Origin: Pseudoalteromonas galatheae | GTDB taxonomy: Bacteria > Pseudomonadota > Gammaproteobacteria > Enterobacterales > Alteromonadaceae | Direction of reading: 5' to 3' | Length of the DNA: 64,000 nt | NCBI RefSeq assembly: GCF_005886105.2 | Contig: NZ_PNCO02000001.1 | Location: 434,001-498,000, forward strand | In this document: positions 16,128 through 25,067 of the stretch, in pieces | Layout: each line of letters opens with the position of its first letter | Numbering within the stretch: the stretch's first letter is position 1 | Position numbers and translations under genes: made by a program | The notes under the pieces: generated by a model | What the model was told of the DNA's origin: nothing | Databases searched by the model: none | What the model saw: the letters and a program-made list of their open reading frames with translations, nothing else

Positions 16128-16890
16128 TCTTGAGCTACAGTTCGATACTGCGCAAATTCGTATTGGCCATTTTACGGATTGTCATTTGTTTGCCACGCCC
16201 TCAGGGGAATATTTTGCGGTAAATACCGCCGCTAACCTTAAACGCACTCTAGCAGCGATGGCCAAGGATCATTTTGATTGTGTGGTGTTTGGCGGTGATT
16301 TAACACAAGATCACAGTGCGGCTTCTTATCATGAGTTTGCCCGTATAGTGAGGGAGAGTGAGTTGCAATGCCCTGTGCTTTGGGTGCCGGGAAATCACGA
16401 CGAGCTAGCTTTACTTGAAGAAATAAGTATAGGGCAAATCGTTCGTCATAAGCGCATCTCAGGTCCGTTTGGCCAAGTGCTATTGTTAAATTCAAAAGGT
16501 GAAACTCCCGCCGGATGGTGTGCAAAGTCACACTTAGCGGCGCTCAAAGACATGCTTCACAATAATATCAACAACAATACGATTGTTTTTACTCACCACC
16601 ATCCTAGGCCGATTGATGGCTATTTAGATAAACACATGCTCGAAAATGGTCCTGCACTTTTAAACCTGTTGGTGGACTCAGGGCAAGCTTCAGGGCTATT
16701 TCATGGTCATGTGCACAATGAATATCAACAACAATTTCGCACTTTACCTATCTATGCTACGCCTGCAACATCAATCCAATTTGATAAGCACACAAAGGAC
16801 TGGTGTCAGTCTGATTTGGGTCCCGCTTATCGTGTCATCGCATTTAGTAAAAGCGCTATAACAACAGAGGTAAAATGGCTCGGAAAGTAG
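16114..16890 (+). CDS. cpdA: 3',5'-cyclic-AMP phosphodiesterase
   Basis: A 258-residue class III phosphodiesterase of the calcineurin-like metallophosphoesterase fold. The metal-binding motifs appear in order: IGHFTDCHLF (DxH), VFGGDLTQD (GD), PGNHDE (GNHD), FTHHHPRP and GLFHGHVHNEY (GHxH). CpdA lowers cAMP and thereby Crp activity. The ATG at 16114 has GGGA at suitable distance; one three codons earlier is possible. It overlaps the DUF1249 gene by 14 bases and yqiA by 16 bases, showing tight coupling. Confidence 0.92.
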   Translation: MAWFDLELQFDTAQIRIGHFTDCHLFATPSGEYFAVNTAANLKRTLAAMAKDHFDCVVFGGDLTQDHSAASYHEFARIVRESELQCPVLWVPGNHDELALLEEISIGQIVRHKRISGPFGQVLLLNSKGETPAGWCAKSHLAALKDMLHNNINNNTIVFTHHHPRPIDGYLDKHMLENGPALLNLLVDSGQASGLFHGHVHNEYQQQFRTLPIYATPATSIQFDKHTKDWCQSDLGPAYRVIAFSKSAITTEVKWLGK

Positions 16891-17438
16891 TTTATATTCA
16901 CGGCTTTAATAGCTCTGAGCTATCCTATAAAGCAACGGCATTTGGTGAATATATGTTGGATAAACAAACGCCATATATTGTTCCAAGACTGCATTATGAC
17001 CCGAGAGTCGCATTGGCACAGTTGGATAGCGTCATTGATTCTGATACTGTGTTATTAGGTAGCTCGTTAGGCGGTTATTACGCCACCTACTTTTCGCAAC
17101 ATCTTGGCTGTAAAGCGGTGGTGATAAACCCTGCAGTTAGGCCTTTTTCATTATTAAATGACTACCTTGGACCACAATACAATCCTTATCAGGATTGTCA
17201 TTATGAGCTGCTGCATGAGCATATTGATGCGTTAAAATCCTTGTATGTCGAGCAGCTTAGTAATCCAAAAAACTTGCTATTATTGCAACAAACGGGCGAC
17301 GAGGTGCTGCCTTTTGAAGAGGCTGTGCGTTATTATAGCCACTGTCGTCAAATTATTGAGTTTGGTGGGGATCATAGCTTTATTGAATTTCCACGCTATT
17401 TTGACACCATCACCAAATTTTTAACTATCAAAAATTAG
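16875..17438 (+). CDS. yqiA: YqiA-type esterase
   Basis: A 187-residue alpha/beta hydrolase of the UPF0227/YqiA group. The N-terminal YIHGFNSS is the oxyanion-hole segment, LLGSSLGGYYATY contains the nucleophile serine in a GxSxG elbow, and the late GGDHSFIEFPRY supplies the catalytic histidine. E. coli YqiA has been described as an esterase on short acyl esters; the natural substrate is unknown. It starts inside the end of cpdA and is followed by parE after 77 bases. Confidence 0.92.
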   Translation: MARKVVYIHGFNSSELSYKATAFGEYMLDKQTPYIVPRLHYDPRVALAQLDSVIDSDTVLLGSSLGGYYATYFSQHLGCKAVVINPAVRPFSLLNDYLGPQYNPYQDCHYELLHEHIDALKSLYVEQLSNPKNLLLLQQTGDEVLPFEEAVRYYSHCRQIIEFGGDHSFIEFPRYFDTITKFLTIKN

Positions 17439-17515
17439 AATTTATGCACAAAGCTCTGCTCAAAGCTGTACGTTGTGCATATACTAGCGGATAAAAAGAT
17501 AACTAGAACTAGCCT

Positions 17516-19405
17516 ATGAGTCAGCAAAACTATAATGCCGAAGCTATTGAGGTACTCAATGGCTTAGAGCCAGTTAAGCGCCGTCCAGGCATGTATACCG
17601 ATACCACCAGACCTAATCATTTAGGCCAAGAGGTTATCGATAACAGTGTCGATGAAGCCTTAGCCGGACATGCCACCAAAATTGACGTGATCTTGCACGA
17701 AGACAACTCTTTTGAAGTCATCGATGACGGTCGAGGAATGCCTGTGGACATTCACCCAGAAGAGGGCGTGCCTGGGGTTGAATTGATCCTGACCAAACTT
17801 CATGCCGGGGGCAAGTTTTCCAATAAAAACTACCAGTTCTCCGGTGGTCTTCATGGGGTGGGTATATCAGTTGTTAACGCGTTGTCGACTCGAGTCGAAA
17901 TTACCGTTAAACGCGATGCGCAAATCTATGAAATGGCATTTGAAAACGGCGATAAAGTCGAAGACTTACGAGTGACAGGAAGTGTTGGTAAGCGTAATAC
18001 CGGCACCTCAGTACACTTTTGGCCCGACGCGAGTTATTTTGACTCAGCTAACTTCTCAATTACTAAGTTAAACCACTTGCTCAAAGCCAAGGCTGTATTG
18101 TGTCCTGGGCTTAGAATTCGTTTTGTAAATAAACAGACGAAAGAAACGCAAGAATGGCACTATGAGGCAGGTCTTGAGGATTACCTAAAAGACAGCGCTG
18201 AAGGCTATGAAGTGCTGCCGAAATCTCCATTTACAGGCAGTTTCAGTGGCTCAACCGAAGGGGTTGATTGGGCGCTTCATTGGTTGCCAGAGGGCGGCGA
18301 ATCTATCGCTGAAAGCTATGTAAACCTAATTCCAACGGCACAAGGTGGAACCCATGTAAATGGGTTACGCCAAGGCTTACTTGAAGCGATGCGGGAGTTT
18401 TGTGAATTCAGAAACCTGATCCCGCGTGGCGTGAAACTGACGCCTGATGATGTTTGGGATCGCTGTAGTTATGTCTTGTCGGTTAAGATGCAAGACCCAC
18501 AATTTGCCGGTCAAACCAAAGAAAAGCTGTCATCACGTTCGTGCGCTACTTTTGTATCAGGCATTGTCAAAGACGCCTTTAGTCTATGGTTGAACGAACA
18601 CACTGAAACTGCAGAGTTACTTGCTGAACTGTGTATCAGCAATGCGCAAAAACGTTTGCGTGCTGCGAAAAAAGTGGTTCGTAAAAAAGTCACTTCGGGT
18701 CCTGCTTTACCGGGTAAATTAACCGATTGTTCTGGAAGTGAAACCGAACGCTCAGAAATCTTTTTGGTGGAAGGGGATTCAGCAGGTGGCTCGGCAAAAC
18801 AAGCACGAGACCGCGAATTCCAAGCAATCATGCCACTGCGCGGTAAAATCCTAAATACTTGGGAGGTGGAATCTGGGCAGATCTTAGCCTCGCAAGAAGT
18901 ACATGATATTTCTGTTGCCTTAGGTATCGACCCTGACTCTGAAGACTTATCTGGTCTACGCTATGGTAAAATATGTATCCTTGCGGATGCAGACTCCGAC
19001 GGACTTCATATTGCTACTTTGTTATGCGCGCTCTTTGTAAGACACTTTCCAGAGCTTGTTCGTAAGGGACATGTTTTTGTTGCTATGCCGCCGCTATTTC
19101 GTATCGATGTTGGTAAGGAGGTTTACTATGCTCTTGATGAAGATGAGAAAAAGGGCATTTTAGACCGTATTGAGGCCGAAAAGAAACGCGGTAAAGTTAA
19201 CGTACAGCGCTTTAAAGGATTGGGTGAAATGAACCCGTTGCAATTGCGTGAAACCACTATGGATCCAAATACTAGGCGTTTAGTTCAGCTGACATTAGAT
19301 GAGCCTGAGCAAACCCTCGAAATGATGGATATGCTGCTAGCTAAAAAGCGCTCTGGCGACCGTAAAATTTGGCTTGAACAGCACGGAGATAAGGCAGAGG
19401 TTTAA
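17516..19405 (+). CDS. parE: DNA topoisomerase IV subunit B
   Basis: A 629-residue ATPase subunit of topoisomerase IV. The GHKL ATPase domain shows QEVIDNSVDEALAG (catalytic Glu and Asn), DDGRGMPVD and GGLHGVGISVVNALS. The transducer follows, then the TOPRIM domain with EGDSAGGSAKQARDR and LADADSDGLHI (acidic metal ligands). Length and the absence of the GyrB insert identify ParE rather than GyrB. It acts with ParC in decatenating daughter chromosomes. One base separates its stop from the next start. Confidence 0.97.
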   Translation: MSQQNYNAEAIEVLNGLEPVKRRPGMYTDTTRPNHLGQEVIDNSVDEALAGHATKIDVILHEDNSFEVIDDGRGMPVDIHPEEGVPGVELILTKLHAGGKFSNKNYQFSGGLHGVGISVVNALSTRVEITVKRDAQIYEMAFENGDKVEDLRVTGSVGKRNTGTSVHFWPDASYFDSANFSITKLNHLLKAKAVLCPGLRIRFVNKQTKETQEWHYEAGLEDYLKDSAEGYEVLPKSPFTGSFSGSTEGVDWALHWLPEGGESIAESYVNLIPTAQGGTHVNGLRQGLLEAMREFCEFRNLIPRGVKLTPDDVWDRCSYVLSVKMQDPQFAGQTKEKLSSRSCATFVSGIVKDAFSLWLNEHTETAELLAELCISNAQKRLRAAKKVVRKKVTSGPALPGKLTDCSGSETERSEIFLVEGDSAGGSAKQARDREFQAIMPLRGKILNTWEVESGQILASQEVHDISVALGIDPDSEDLSGLRYGKICILADADSDGLHIATLLCALFVRHFPELVRKGHVFVAMPPLFRIDVGKEVYYALDEDEKKGILDRIEAEKKRGKVNVQRFKGLGEMNPLQLRETTMDPNTRRLVQLTLDEPEQTLEMMDMLLAKKRSGDRKIWLEQHGDKAEV

Positions 19406-19406
19406 C

Positions 19407-20516
19407 ATGAAAATACATAGTAAATTGACCACGATAGCGACGACGCTGGCAGCTGCGCTATTAAGCTCACAAGCACTGGCAAACGATATGCTTTCGCGCC
19501 TTTCAGTACCTAAAGGGTATGAGCTGAGCTATTTTGCTAAAGATGTTGAGAATGCAAGACAAATGGCGGTGGGCAAAGACGGCACTGTGTACGTTGGCTC
19601 TCGCAAAGCGGGCAAAGTTCACGCACTCATTGACAATAATCGTGATGGTGTAGCCGACAAGAAAATCTTAGTTGCAGAAGGGCTGAATATGCCCTCCGGT
19701 ATCGCCCTAAAAGATGGTGACTTATATGTTGCTGAAGTTGAGCGTATTGTACGTTTTAAGCAAATCGCAAAAAACCTCAAGGCACCGATAAAAGAAGTGG
19801 TGTTCGATGATTTGCCTGACAAACGTCACCATGGCTGGAAGTACCTGACAGTATCGCCTGAAGGTGAACTGATCATTCCTGTTGGCGTGCCTTGTAATAT
19901 TTGTGCCGAAGACCCGAAGTTTGGCCGTATATTTTCACTAAATCTTGAGACGAAAAAGCTTTCGACGATTGCCAAAGGCGTGCGTAACTCAGTGGGTTTT
20001 GATTATCACCCAGTAACCGGAAAGTTATGGTTTAGCGATAATGGTCGCGACATGATGGGAGATGACATTCCACCATGTGAAATTAACCGCGTTGACGAAA
20101 TAGGTCAGCATTTTGGCTTTCCGTATGTTCATGGCGGCAGTGTGCTAGACCCTGAATTTGGCGAGGGTAAATCGGTGACTGACTACACCATGCCAGCACT
20201 TGCATTACAAGCACACGTTGCACCGCTGGGCATTCACTTTTACCGTGGCGAGCAATTTCCAAAGGCAATGAAACATCAGCTTTTTGTTGCTGAACATGGC
20301 TCTTGGAACCGCAGCAAAAAGGTGGGCTATCGAGTAATGCGAGCAAACGTGCAAGATGGCCAAATTAGAGGCTATGAGCCTTTCCTTACCGGCTTTATGG
20401 AAAACGAAACAACCTATGGTCGACCTGCCGCAATTGCAGAGCTTAGCGACGGTAGCCTGCTCGTTTCCGATGATTACGCCAATGCGATATATCGCATCAG
20501 CTACAACAACAAGTAA
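19407..20516 (+). CDS. Secreted sorbosone-dehydrogenase-like beta-propeller protein
   Basis: A 369-residue protein with a cleavable signal peptide ([25 protein letters not shown]), so it is periplasmic. The mature part has the six-bladed propeller pattern of the PQQ-dependent sugar dehydrogenase / L-sorbosone dehydrogenase family: [84 protein letters not shown] and [25 protein letters not shown] motif sits in the middle. Substrate and true cofactor use are unknown. It is unusual for such a gene to lie between parE and parC; it starts 2 bases after the parE stop and ends 8 bases before parC, so it is almost certainly co-transcribed. Confidence 0.88.
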   Translation: MKIHSKLTTIATTLAAALLSSQALANDMLSRLSVPKGYELSYFAKDVENARQMAVGKDGTVYVGSRKAGKVHALIDNNRDGVADKKILVAEGLNMPSGIALKDGDLYVAEVERIVRFKQIAKNLKAPIKEVVFDDLPDKRHHGWKYLTVSPEGELIIPVGVPCNICAEDPKFGRIFSLNLETKKLSTIAKGVRNSVGFDYHPVTGKLWFSDNGRDMMGDDIPPCEINRVDEIGQHFGFPYVHGGSVLDPEFGEGKSVTDYTMPALALQAHVAPLGIHFYRGEQFPKAMKHQLFVAEHGSWNRSKKVGYRVMRANVQDGQIRGYEPFLTGFMENETTYGRPAAIAELSDGSLLVSDDYANAIYRISYNNK

Positions 20517-20524
20517 GGTGTAAC

Positions 20525-22828
20525 ATGACAGATCCTCAAGCCTTGTCCTTGCAAGGCATTGAACAACTTCCGATGGGGCGTTTTACTGAAGATGCCTACC
20601 TGAACTACTCCATGTATGTGATCATGGATAGGGCGTTGCCGCATATTGGCGATGGCCTGAAGCCTGTACAACGTCGTATTGTATATGCGATGAGTGAGCT
20701 GGGCTTATCTGCTCAAGCAAAATACAAAAAATCTGCCCGTACCGTCGGTGACGTATTGGGTAAATATCATCCTCATGGCGATAGTGCTTGTTATGAGGCC
20801 ATGGTTCTCATGGCGCAGCCGTTCTCTTATCGCTATCCGTTGGTGGATGGCCAGGGTAACTGGGGCGCTGCGGATGATCCTAAGTCATTTGCTGCGATGC
20901 GTTATACCGAGGCGCGTTTATCTAAGTTTTCAGAAGTACTGCTGAAAGAGCTTGGTCAAGGTACGGTTGATTGGACCGCTAACTTTGATGGTACCTTAGA
21001 TGAGCCACAAGTGTTACCCGCGCGTTTACCACATATCTTATTGAATGGGGTGACAGGTATTGCGGTGGGAATGGCAACTGATATTCCACCGCACAACGTG
21101 CGTGAAGTTGCTGAAGCTTGTTGTTTGTTATTGGATAAGCCTAAATCCGAACTAGAAGAAATTCTAGAATTGGTCAAAGCGCCTGACTATCCAACCGATG
21201 CGGAAATCATTACGCCGCAAGAAGAAATCAAAAAGCTTTACACCACAGGTCGAGGCTCAATCAAGATGCGTGCTGTGTACACCGAAGAGCAAGGCGAAGT
21301 GGTGATCACCGCGTTGCCACACCAATGTTCGGGTGCCAAGGTGCTAGAGCAGATAGCAGCGCAAATGACAGCGAAGAAACTCCCCATGGTAGCGGATTTA
21401 CGTGACGAATCGGACCATGAAAATCCGACGCGTATCGTCATCGTACCGCGCTCAAATCGAGTTAAGGTCGAGCCATTAATGGCACACCTATTTGCCACGA
21501 CGGATCTTGAAAAGAACTACCGTGTTAACATCAATATGATTGGTTTAGACGGCCGTCCACAAGTTAAAGACTTGCGTCAGATTTTATCTGAGTGGTTAGT
21601 ATTCCGTCGTGAAACGGTACGTAGACGTTTGCAGTATCGTTTAGACAAAGTACTTGCGCGTTTGCATATTCTTGAAGGTTTGATGATTGCGTTTTTGAAT
21701 ATCGATGAAGTCATCGAAATCATTCGCAACGAAGACAAGCCAAAAGAAGAGTTAATAGCGCGTTTTGGTCTTTCAGATAAGCAGGCAGAAGCAATTCTAG
21801 ACCTGAAATTACGCCACCTTGCAAAGCTTGAAGAAATGAAGATCCGTGGTGAGCAAGATGAGCTTGAAAAAGAGCGCGATGGACTGGAAAAAACCTTAGG
21901 CTCTGAACGTCGCATGTCGACGTTGATGAAAAAGGAAATTCAAGAAGCTGCTGAATTGTATGGCGATGATAGACGCTCACCGGTAGTTGAGCGTGGTGAA
22001 GCCAAAGCGCTTAGCGAAAAAGATTTGATCCCATCAGAGTCTGTAACTGTTGTGCTATCTGAAAAAGGTTGGGCGCGTTTTGCAAAGGGTCACGATATCG
22101 ATGCTGAAGGACTAAATTACCGCTCAGGAGACAGTTATAAAGCTTCTGCGAAAGGCAAGAGTAATCAGCCTGCGGTGTTCTTGGATACCTCAGGGCGAGC
22201 CTTTGCAACCGATGCGCATAGTTTACCTTCAGCCCGAAGTCAGGGTGAACCGATGACGGGTCGCTTTAACTTGGCGCCAGGATGTAACTTTGAACATGTA
22301 GTCATGGGCGAAGAAAAGTCGACTTACCTGATGGCGACTGATGGCGGTTACGGCTTTATTAGCGATTTTGCCGATATGGTGAGCAAAAACAAAAATGGTA
22401 AAGCGTTCGTTAGTGTACCAAAAGGTGCCCATTTGATGGCGCCAATTCAAGTATTCGATGTTGCCACCGATATGTGTATGGCGATTTCGAGCGAAGGCAG
22501 AATGCTGCTATTCCCATTACGTGATTTACCTAAGCTTGGTAAAGGTAAGGGGAATAAGATTATCTCAATCCCTAGCGCGAAAGTGCAAAGCCGCGAAGAG
22601 TTTGTCAAAGTGTTAGCGGTAGTACCTGAAGGTGTTTCTGTTACCTTACATGCAGGTAAGCGCAAGCTAACCTTAAAGCCGAGTGATTTAGAGCACTATT
22701 ACGGTGAGCGAGGTCGTAGAGGTAATAAGTTACCGCGCGGATTACAGCGTGTTGATAGCTATGACTTAGAGCACAGTGGTGGCGAGACACCAGAAGGCAA
22801 TGACGCTAGCGTAGATACCGAAGAATAA
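20525..22828 (+). CDS. parC: DNA topoisomerase IV subunit A
   Basis: A 767-residue protein covering the winged-helix/tower breakage-reunion domain and the C-terminal DNA-wrapping propeller. The start region has [20 protein letters not shown], the active-site tyrosine lies in [12 protein letters not shown], and the quinolone-determining region reads [20 protein letters not shown]. The serine and glutamate there match the susceptible E. coli form (Ser80, Glu84). The acidic tail ([16 protein letters not shown]) is long. It ends in a strong terminator, so parE, the propeller gene and parC form the end of one transcription unit. Confidence 0.97.
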   Translation: MTDPQALSLQGIEQLPMGRFTEDAYLNYSMYVIMDRALPHIGDGLKPVQRRIVYAMSELGLSAQAKYKKSARTVGDVLGKYHPHGDSACYEAMVLMAQPFSYRYPLVDGQGNWGAADDPKSFAAMRYTEARLSKFSEVLLKELGQGTVDWTANFDGTLDEPQVLPARLPHILLNGVTGIAVGMATDIPPHNVREVAEACCLLLDKPKSELEEILELVKAPDYPTDAEIITPQEEIKKLYTTGRGSIKMRAVYTEEQGEVVITALPHQCSGAKVLEQIAAQMTAKKLPMVADLRDESDHENPTRIVIVPRSNRVKVEPLMAHLFATTDLEKNYRVNINMIGLDGRPQVKDLRQILSEWLVFRRETVRRRLQYRLDKVLARLHILEGLMIAFLNIDEVIEIIRNEDKPKEELIARFGLSDKQAEAILDLKLRHLAKLEEMKIRGEQDELEKERDGLEKTLGSERRMSTLMKKEIQEAAELYGDDRRSPVVERGEAKALSEKDLIPSESVTVVLSEKGWARFAKGHDIDAEGLNYRSGDSYKASAKGKSNQPAVFLDTSGRAFATDAHSLPSARSQGEPMTGRFNLAPGCNFEHVVMGEEKSTYLMATDGGYGFISDFADMVSKNKNGKAFVSVPKGAHLMAPIQVFDVATDMCMAISSEGRMLLFPLRDLPKLGKGKGNKIISIPSAKVQSREEFVKVLAVVPEGVSVTLHAGKRKLTLKPSDLEHYYGERGRRGNKLPRGLQRVDSYDLEHSGGETPEGNDASVDTEE

Positions 22829-22836
22829 CCGATATA

Positions 22837-22861
22837 GGCCGCCCACCGCGGCCTTATTTTT
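22837..22861 (+). terminator. parC terminator
   Basis: A 6-base GC stem GGCCGC/GCGGCC with a 5-base loop is followed by a T-rich tract (TTATTTTTAT), just after the parC stop. Confidence 0.85.
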
Positions 22862-22874
22862 ATCTCTTGAAAAC

Positions 22875-23086
22875 CATCGCGAGGTGAACTCGCTCCCACC
22901 AAATTAACAACCCTGTGTAGATTTCTGTTCACCCATTGAACTTTGTGTAGGAGCCGGTTCACCCGGCGATCTTTTAGCAGCTTAGCACATCGCGAGGTGA
23001 ACTCGTTGCCACCAATTAAATAACGCTATGCGGTGTCTGTTCACCCATTGAACTTTGTGTAGGAGCCGGTTCACCCGGCGATCTTT
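22875..23086. repeat. Two tandem copies of an approximately 100-bp BIME/REP-like element
   Basis: Copy one spans 22875-22974 and copy two 22988-23086, offset by 113 bases. The last 50 or so bases of the two are identical, while the first halves differ at several positions. Each copy is bounded by imperfect inverted arms: the left arm begins CATCGCGAGGTGAACTCG and the right arm ends GGTTCACCCGGCGATC. A copy can therefore fold into one large hairpin. This resembles paired REP units (BIMEs). A related single arm occurs at 63871-63894. Confidence 0.8.
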
Positions 23087-23180
23087 AACTTTAGGATACG
23101 GCGTCCCAAATCAAAAAATGAAAATAAAAAGACACTATTATTGCAGCATTTTATTGCGCTTTACGTTAAAATATTCGGTT

Positions 23181-23229
23181 ATACCAATCACACAAGTGCC
23201 TATGACTTGCAAATAATTGTAATTGGTAT
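23181..23229. repeat. Short palindromic element with ACCAATTG-type ends
   Basis: ATACCAAT at 23181 and AATTGGTAT at 23221-23229 form the outer arms; an inner CAAGT/ACTTG pair makes a nested hairpin. The ends match the termini of the larger element at 27685-27845, so this may be a deletion remnant of the same family. It lies in the promoter region of the phosphoribosyltransferase gene. Confidence 0.5.
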
Positions 23230-23285
23230 CAATTGGCAGCGCTTGCTGCTTGTCACCATTACACGGGCTTCCTAACGGGGTATTT

Positions 23286-23849
23286 ATGTCAGATAAGTGC
23301 TATATCACAGCGCAACAATTGCTAGAAGATTCATTTCGCTTAGCCGCTAAAGTTTATGAAGACGGATTTAGACCTGACTTTATTATCGGTATTTGGCGTG
23401 GTGGTGCGCCTATTGGTATTGCAGTTCAAGAATACTACGATTACAAAGGTATAGAGACTGATCATATCGCAGTGCGTACTTCTTCTTACTATGGCATTGG
23501 TAAGCAATCTAAAGAAATCAAAGTACACGGCCTGCATTACATCGTTGAAAATGCAAATGCTGGCGATTCATTACTAATCGTTGATGATGTATTTGATTCC
23601 GGTCGCAGCATTTTTGCGTTGAAAGAAAAGCTCGCAGAGCTAATGCGTTTGAACTTGCCTAGCGATATTCGTGTTGCTTGCCCATACTACAAGCCTGCGA
23701 ACAAGAAAGTACCAATGACACCAGATTATTTTATTCACGAGTCTGATGAGTGGCTGGTATTCCCTCACGAGCTATCAGGTTTAACACCGGAAGAATTAGT
23801 GGATGGAAAGTCTGACTTAGCAAATATTAAACACCTATTTGCAAAATAA
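23286..23849 (+). CDS. Hypoxanthine/xanthine-type phosphoribosyltransferase
   Basis: A 187-residue type I phosphoribosyltransferase. The PRPP-binding loop is SLLIVDDVFDSGRSIFAL, with the two acidic residues typical of the family, and an early IIGIWRGGAPIGIAVQEY contributes the PPi loop. The later VACPYYKPANKKVPMTPDY and VFPHELSGLT place it with purine-salvage enzymes, most like hypoxanthine phosphoribosyltransferase, but xanthine or guanine use cannot be excluded. The ATG at 23286 follows an ACGGGG ribosome site; an upstream GTG frame extension has no family similarity. It is monocistronic with its own terminator. Confidence 0.85.
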   Translation: MSDKCYITAQQLLEDSFRLAAKVYEDGFRPDFIIGIWRGGAPIGIAVQEYYDYKGIETDHIAVRTSSYYGIGKQSKEIKVHGLHYIVENANAGDSLLIVDDVFDSGRSIFALKEKLAELMRLNLPSDIRVACPYYKPANKKVPMTPDYFIHESDEWLVFPHELSGLTPEELVDGKSDLANIKHLFAK

Positions 23850-23864
23850 GCTAATCAGTACTCA

Positions 23865-23886
23865 AGGGCGAGCAAGTACTCGCCCT
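23865..23886. terminator. Bidirectional terminator between phosphoribosyltransferase and Crp-family genes
   Basis: A perfect 8-base stem AGGGCGAG/CTCGCCCT with a 6-base loop lies between convergent genes and is followed by TAGTTATTCTT on the plus strand. Confidence 0.75.
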
Positions 23887-23907
23887 AGTTATTCTTATCG
23901 AGAAAGA

Positions 23908-24564
23908 TTAAGCTTGCGCGAAGCTATCAACAAAATCCTCAAGCGCATCAATATCGACTGGCTTTAAGCCTTCACTACTGCGTACTATCAAGCCCTTTTC
24001 GACCAATTCACTGACCACACGACGATATGCACGCTCAGTGGTCGCAAATCTTTCGGCTTCAGCACTTACCGTTGAGTAGGCACGAAGTAAAGTTGGATTT
24101 GAATTCTCGGCACGTAATAAACAATCTTTAGCGATGTTGTAGCTAAGCGGGAGCAGCAACTTGTCTAAATTTATCTTTTGATTTTCAGTAAACTTAGCGG
24201 CGATGGTCTGCGCGGTATATAGGCTCAGTTCCGGTTGCTCTAGTAGTAATTTTCGCCAATATTTTAGCTCAATGAGGTGATAGGTTACATCACTCAAGCA
24301 AGTCACGGTATAAATACAAGGCTGGTGATTCAGCGCTTCGATTTCACCAATTAGCGTGTTGTTACAGTCCAGCTGACCGAGCAATAAGCGGCGGCCGTTA
24401 CCGACATCATAACTAAAAGACACAGTACCACTGGTCACCAATATGAGTTTACTCAATGGTTCATCTTGGTGGATCAAGACTTCTTTTTTACTGTGCTGAA
24501 AACTATTACCAGCAAAAGCGAGTAACTGTTCGACCAAATTGGTTGAAAAATGATATTGAAACAT
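23908..24564 (-). CDS. Crp/Fnr-family transcription regulator, YeiL-like
   Basis: A 218-residue regulator with an N-terminal cyclic-nucleotide-binding-type beta roll (residues 20-120, including HQDEPLSKLILVTSGTVSFS and NNTLIGEIEAL), a dimer helix and a C-terminal winged-helix domain. Recognition is suggested by FATTERAYRRVVSELVEKGL. Size and layout resemble E. coli YeiL, linked to stationary-phase survival under nitrogen limitation, but the target here is unknown. There is no N-terminal Fnr-type cysteine cluster, so oxygen sensing through an iron-sulfur cluster is unlikely. It stands alone, convergent with the phosphoribosyltransferase. Confidence 0.82.
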   Translation of the reverse strand: MFQYHFSTNLVEQLLAFAGNSFQHSKKEVLIHQDEPLSKLILVTSGTVSFSYDVGNGRRLLLGQLDCNNTLIGEIEALNHQPCIYTVTCLSDVTYHLIELKYWRKLLLEQPELSLYTAQTIAAKFTENQKINLDKLLLPLSYNIAKDCLLRAENSNPTLLRAYSTVSAEAERFATTERAYRRVVSELVEKGLIVRSSEGLKPVDIDALEDFVDSFAQA

Positions 24565-24848
24565 CTAGATGGCTCTTCGGACAAATGTCCTATTTATTAA
24601 ACTATAATGACGTTAGCATGAATTTTTCAGTTTTACGCTAACTCACACCGTTTAAGTAGTATCGGTTTTATCTCAGCGCTGTGGCGAAGAATTTAATAAA
24701 CGATATTACCATTAAACCCCCACTTCCCGTGTTAGAGCTAATTTATTGGTGCTAATTTCTAGGGGCTTGTGGGTTAGCCTTTTTATTCTGCTCGATACGT
24801 AAATCCGAGCATAAACTATATGCTAACGCAACTTAGGGGAGAGGACAA

Positions 24849-25067
24849 ATGAGTTGGGAATATTTAGGCTATTTAGCCTCTGCTTTTTTGGTCGTTTCTT
24901 TGATGATGAGCGATGTTGCTAAGTTGCGTTGGTTCAATTTAATGGGTTGTATTTGTTTTACTGCCTATGGTGCACTTATACAAGCTTGGCCGGTGGCATT
25001 AACTAATGGTCTATTGGCACTAGTTAACACCTACCACTTGGTTAAATTACAAAAAGATCAACGCTGA
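24849..25067 (+). CDS. Small inner-membrane protein, YgjV-like
   Basis: A 72-residue protein with three hydrophobic helices (residues 5-20, 25-44 and 47-62) and a basic C-terminus. The pattern WEYLGYLASAFLVVSLMMSD, followed by LRWFNLMGCICFTAYG and LTNGLLALVNTYHL, resembles half of the YgjV/DUF-type membrane proteins and the short CBU_0592-like family. Function unknown. GGGGAGAGGAC provides a strong ribosome site. Its end overlaps the convergent amidohydrolase gene by 10 bases. Confidence 0.72.
   Translation: MSWEYLGYLASAFLVVSLMMSDVAKLRWFNLMGCICFTAYGALIQAWPVALTNGLLALVNTYHLVKLQKDQR

Noticed and set aside
20525..22828. Many frames of 60-110 residues on the opposite strand of parC, and likewise over parE, glnE, surA, lptD and the M16 gene
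   Set aside because: These are shadows of strongly supported genes, without family features or ribosome sites.
22875..23086. A CRISPR array
   Set aside because: Only two units exist, the spacing region is not spacer-like, no cas genes are near, and the arms are inverted, which fits REP/BIME elements.
24565..24848. A terminator or operator between the Crp-family gene and the small membrane gene
   Set aside because: Imperfect repeats are present but none forms a convincing stem or known binding consensus.
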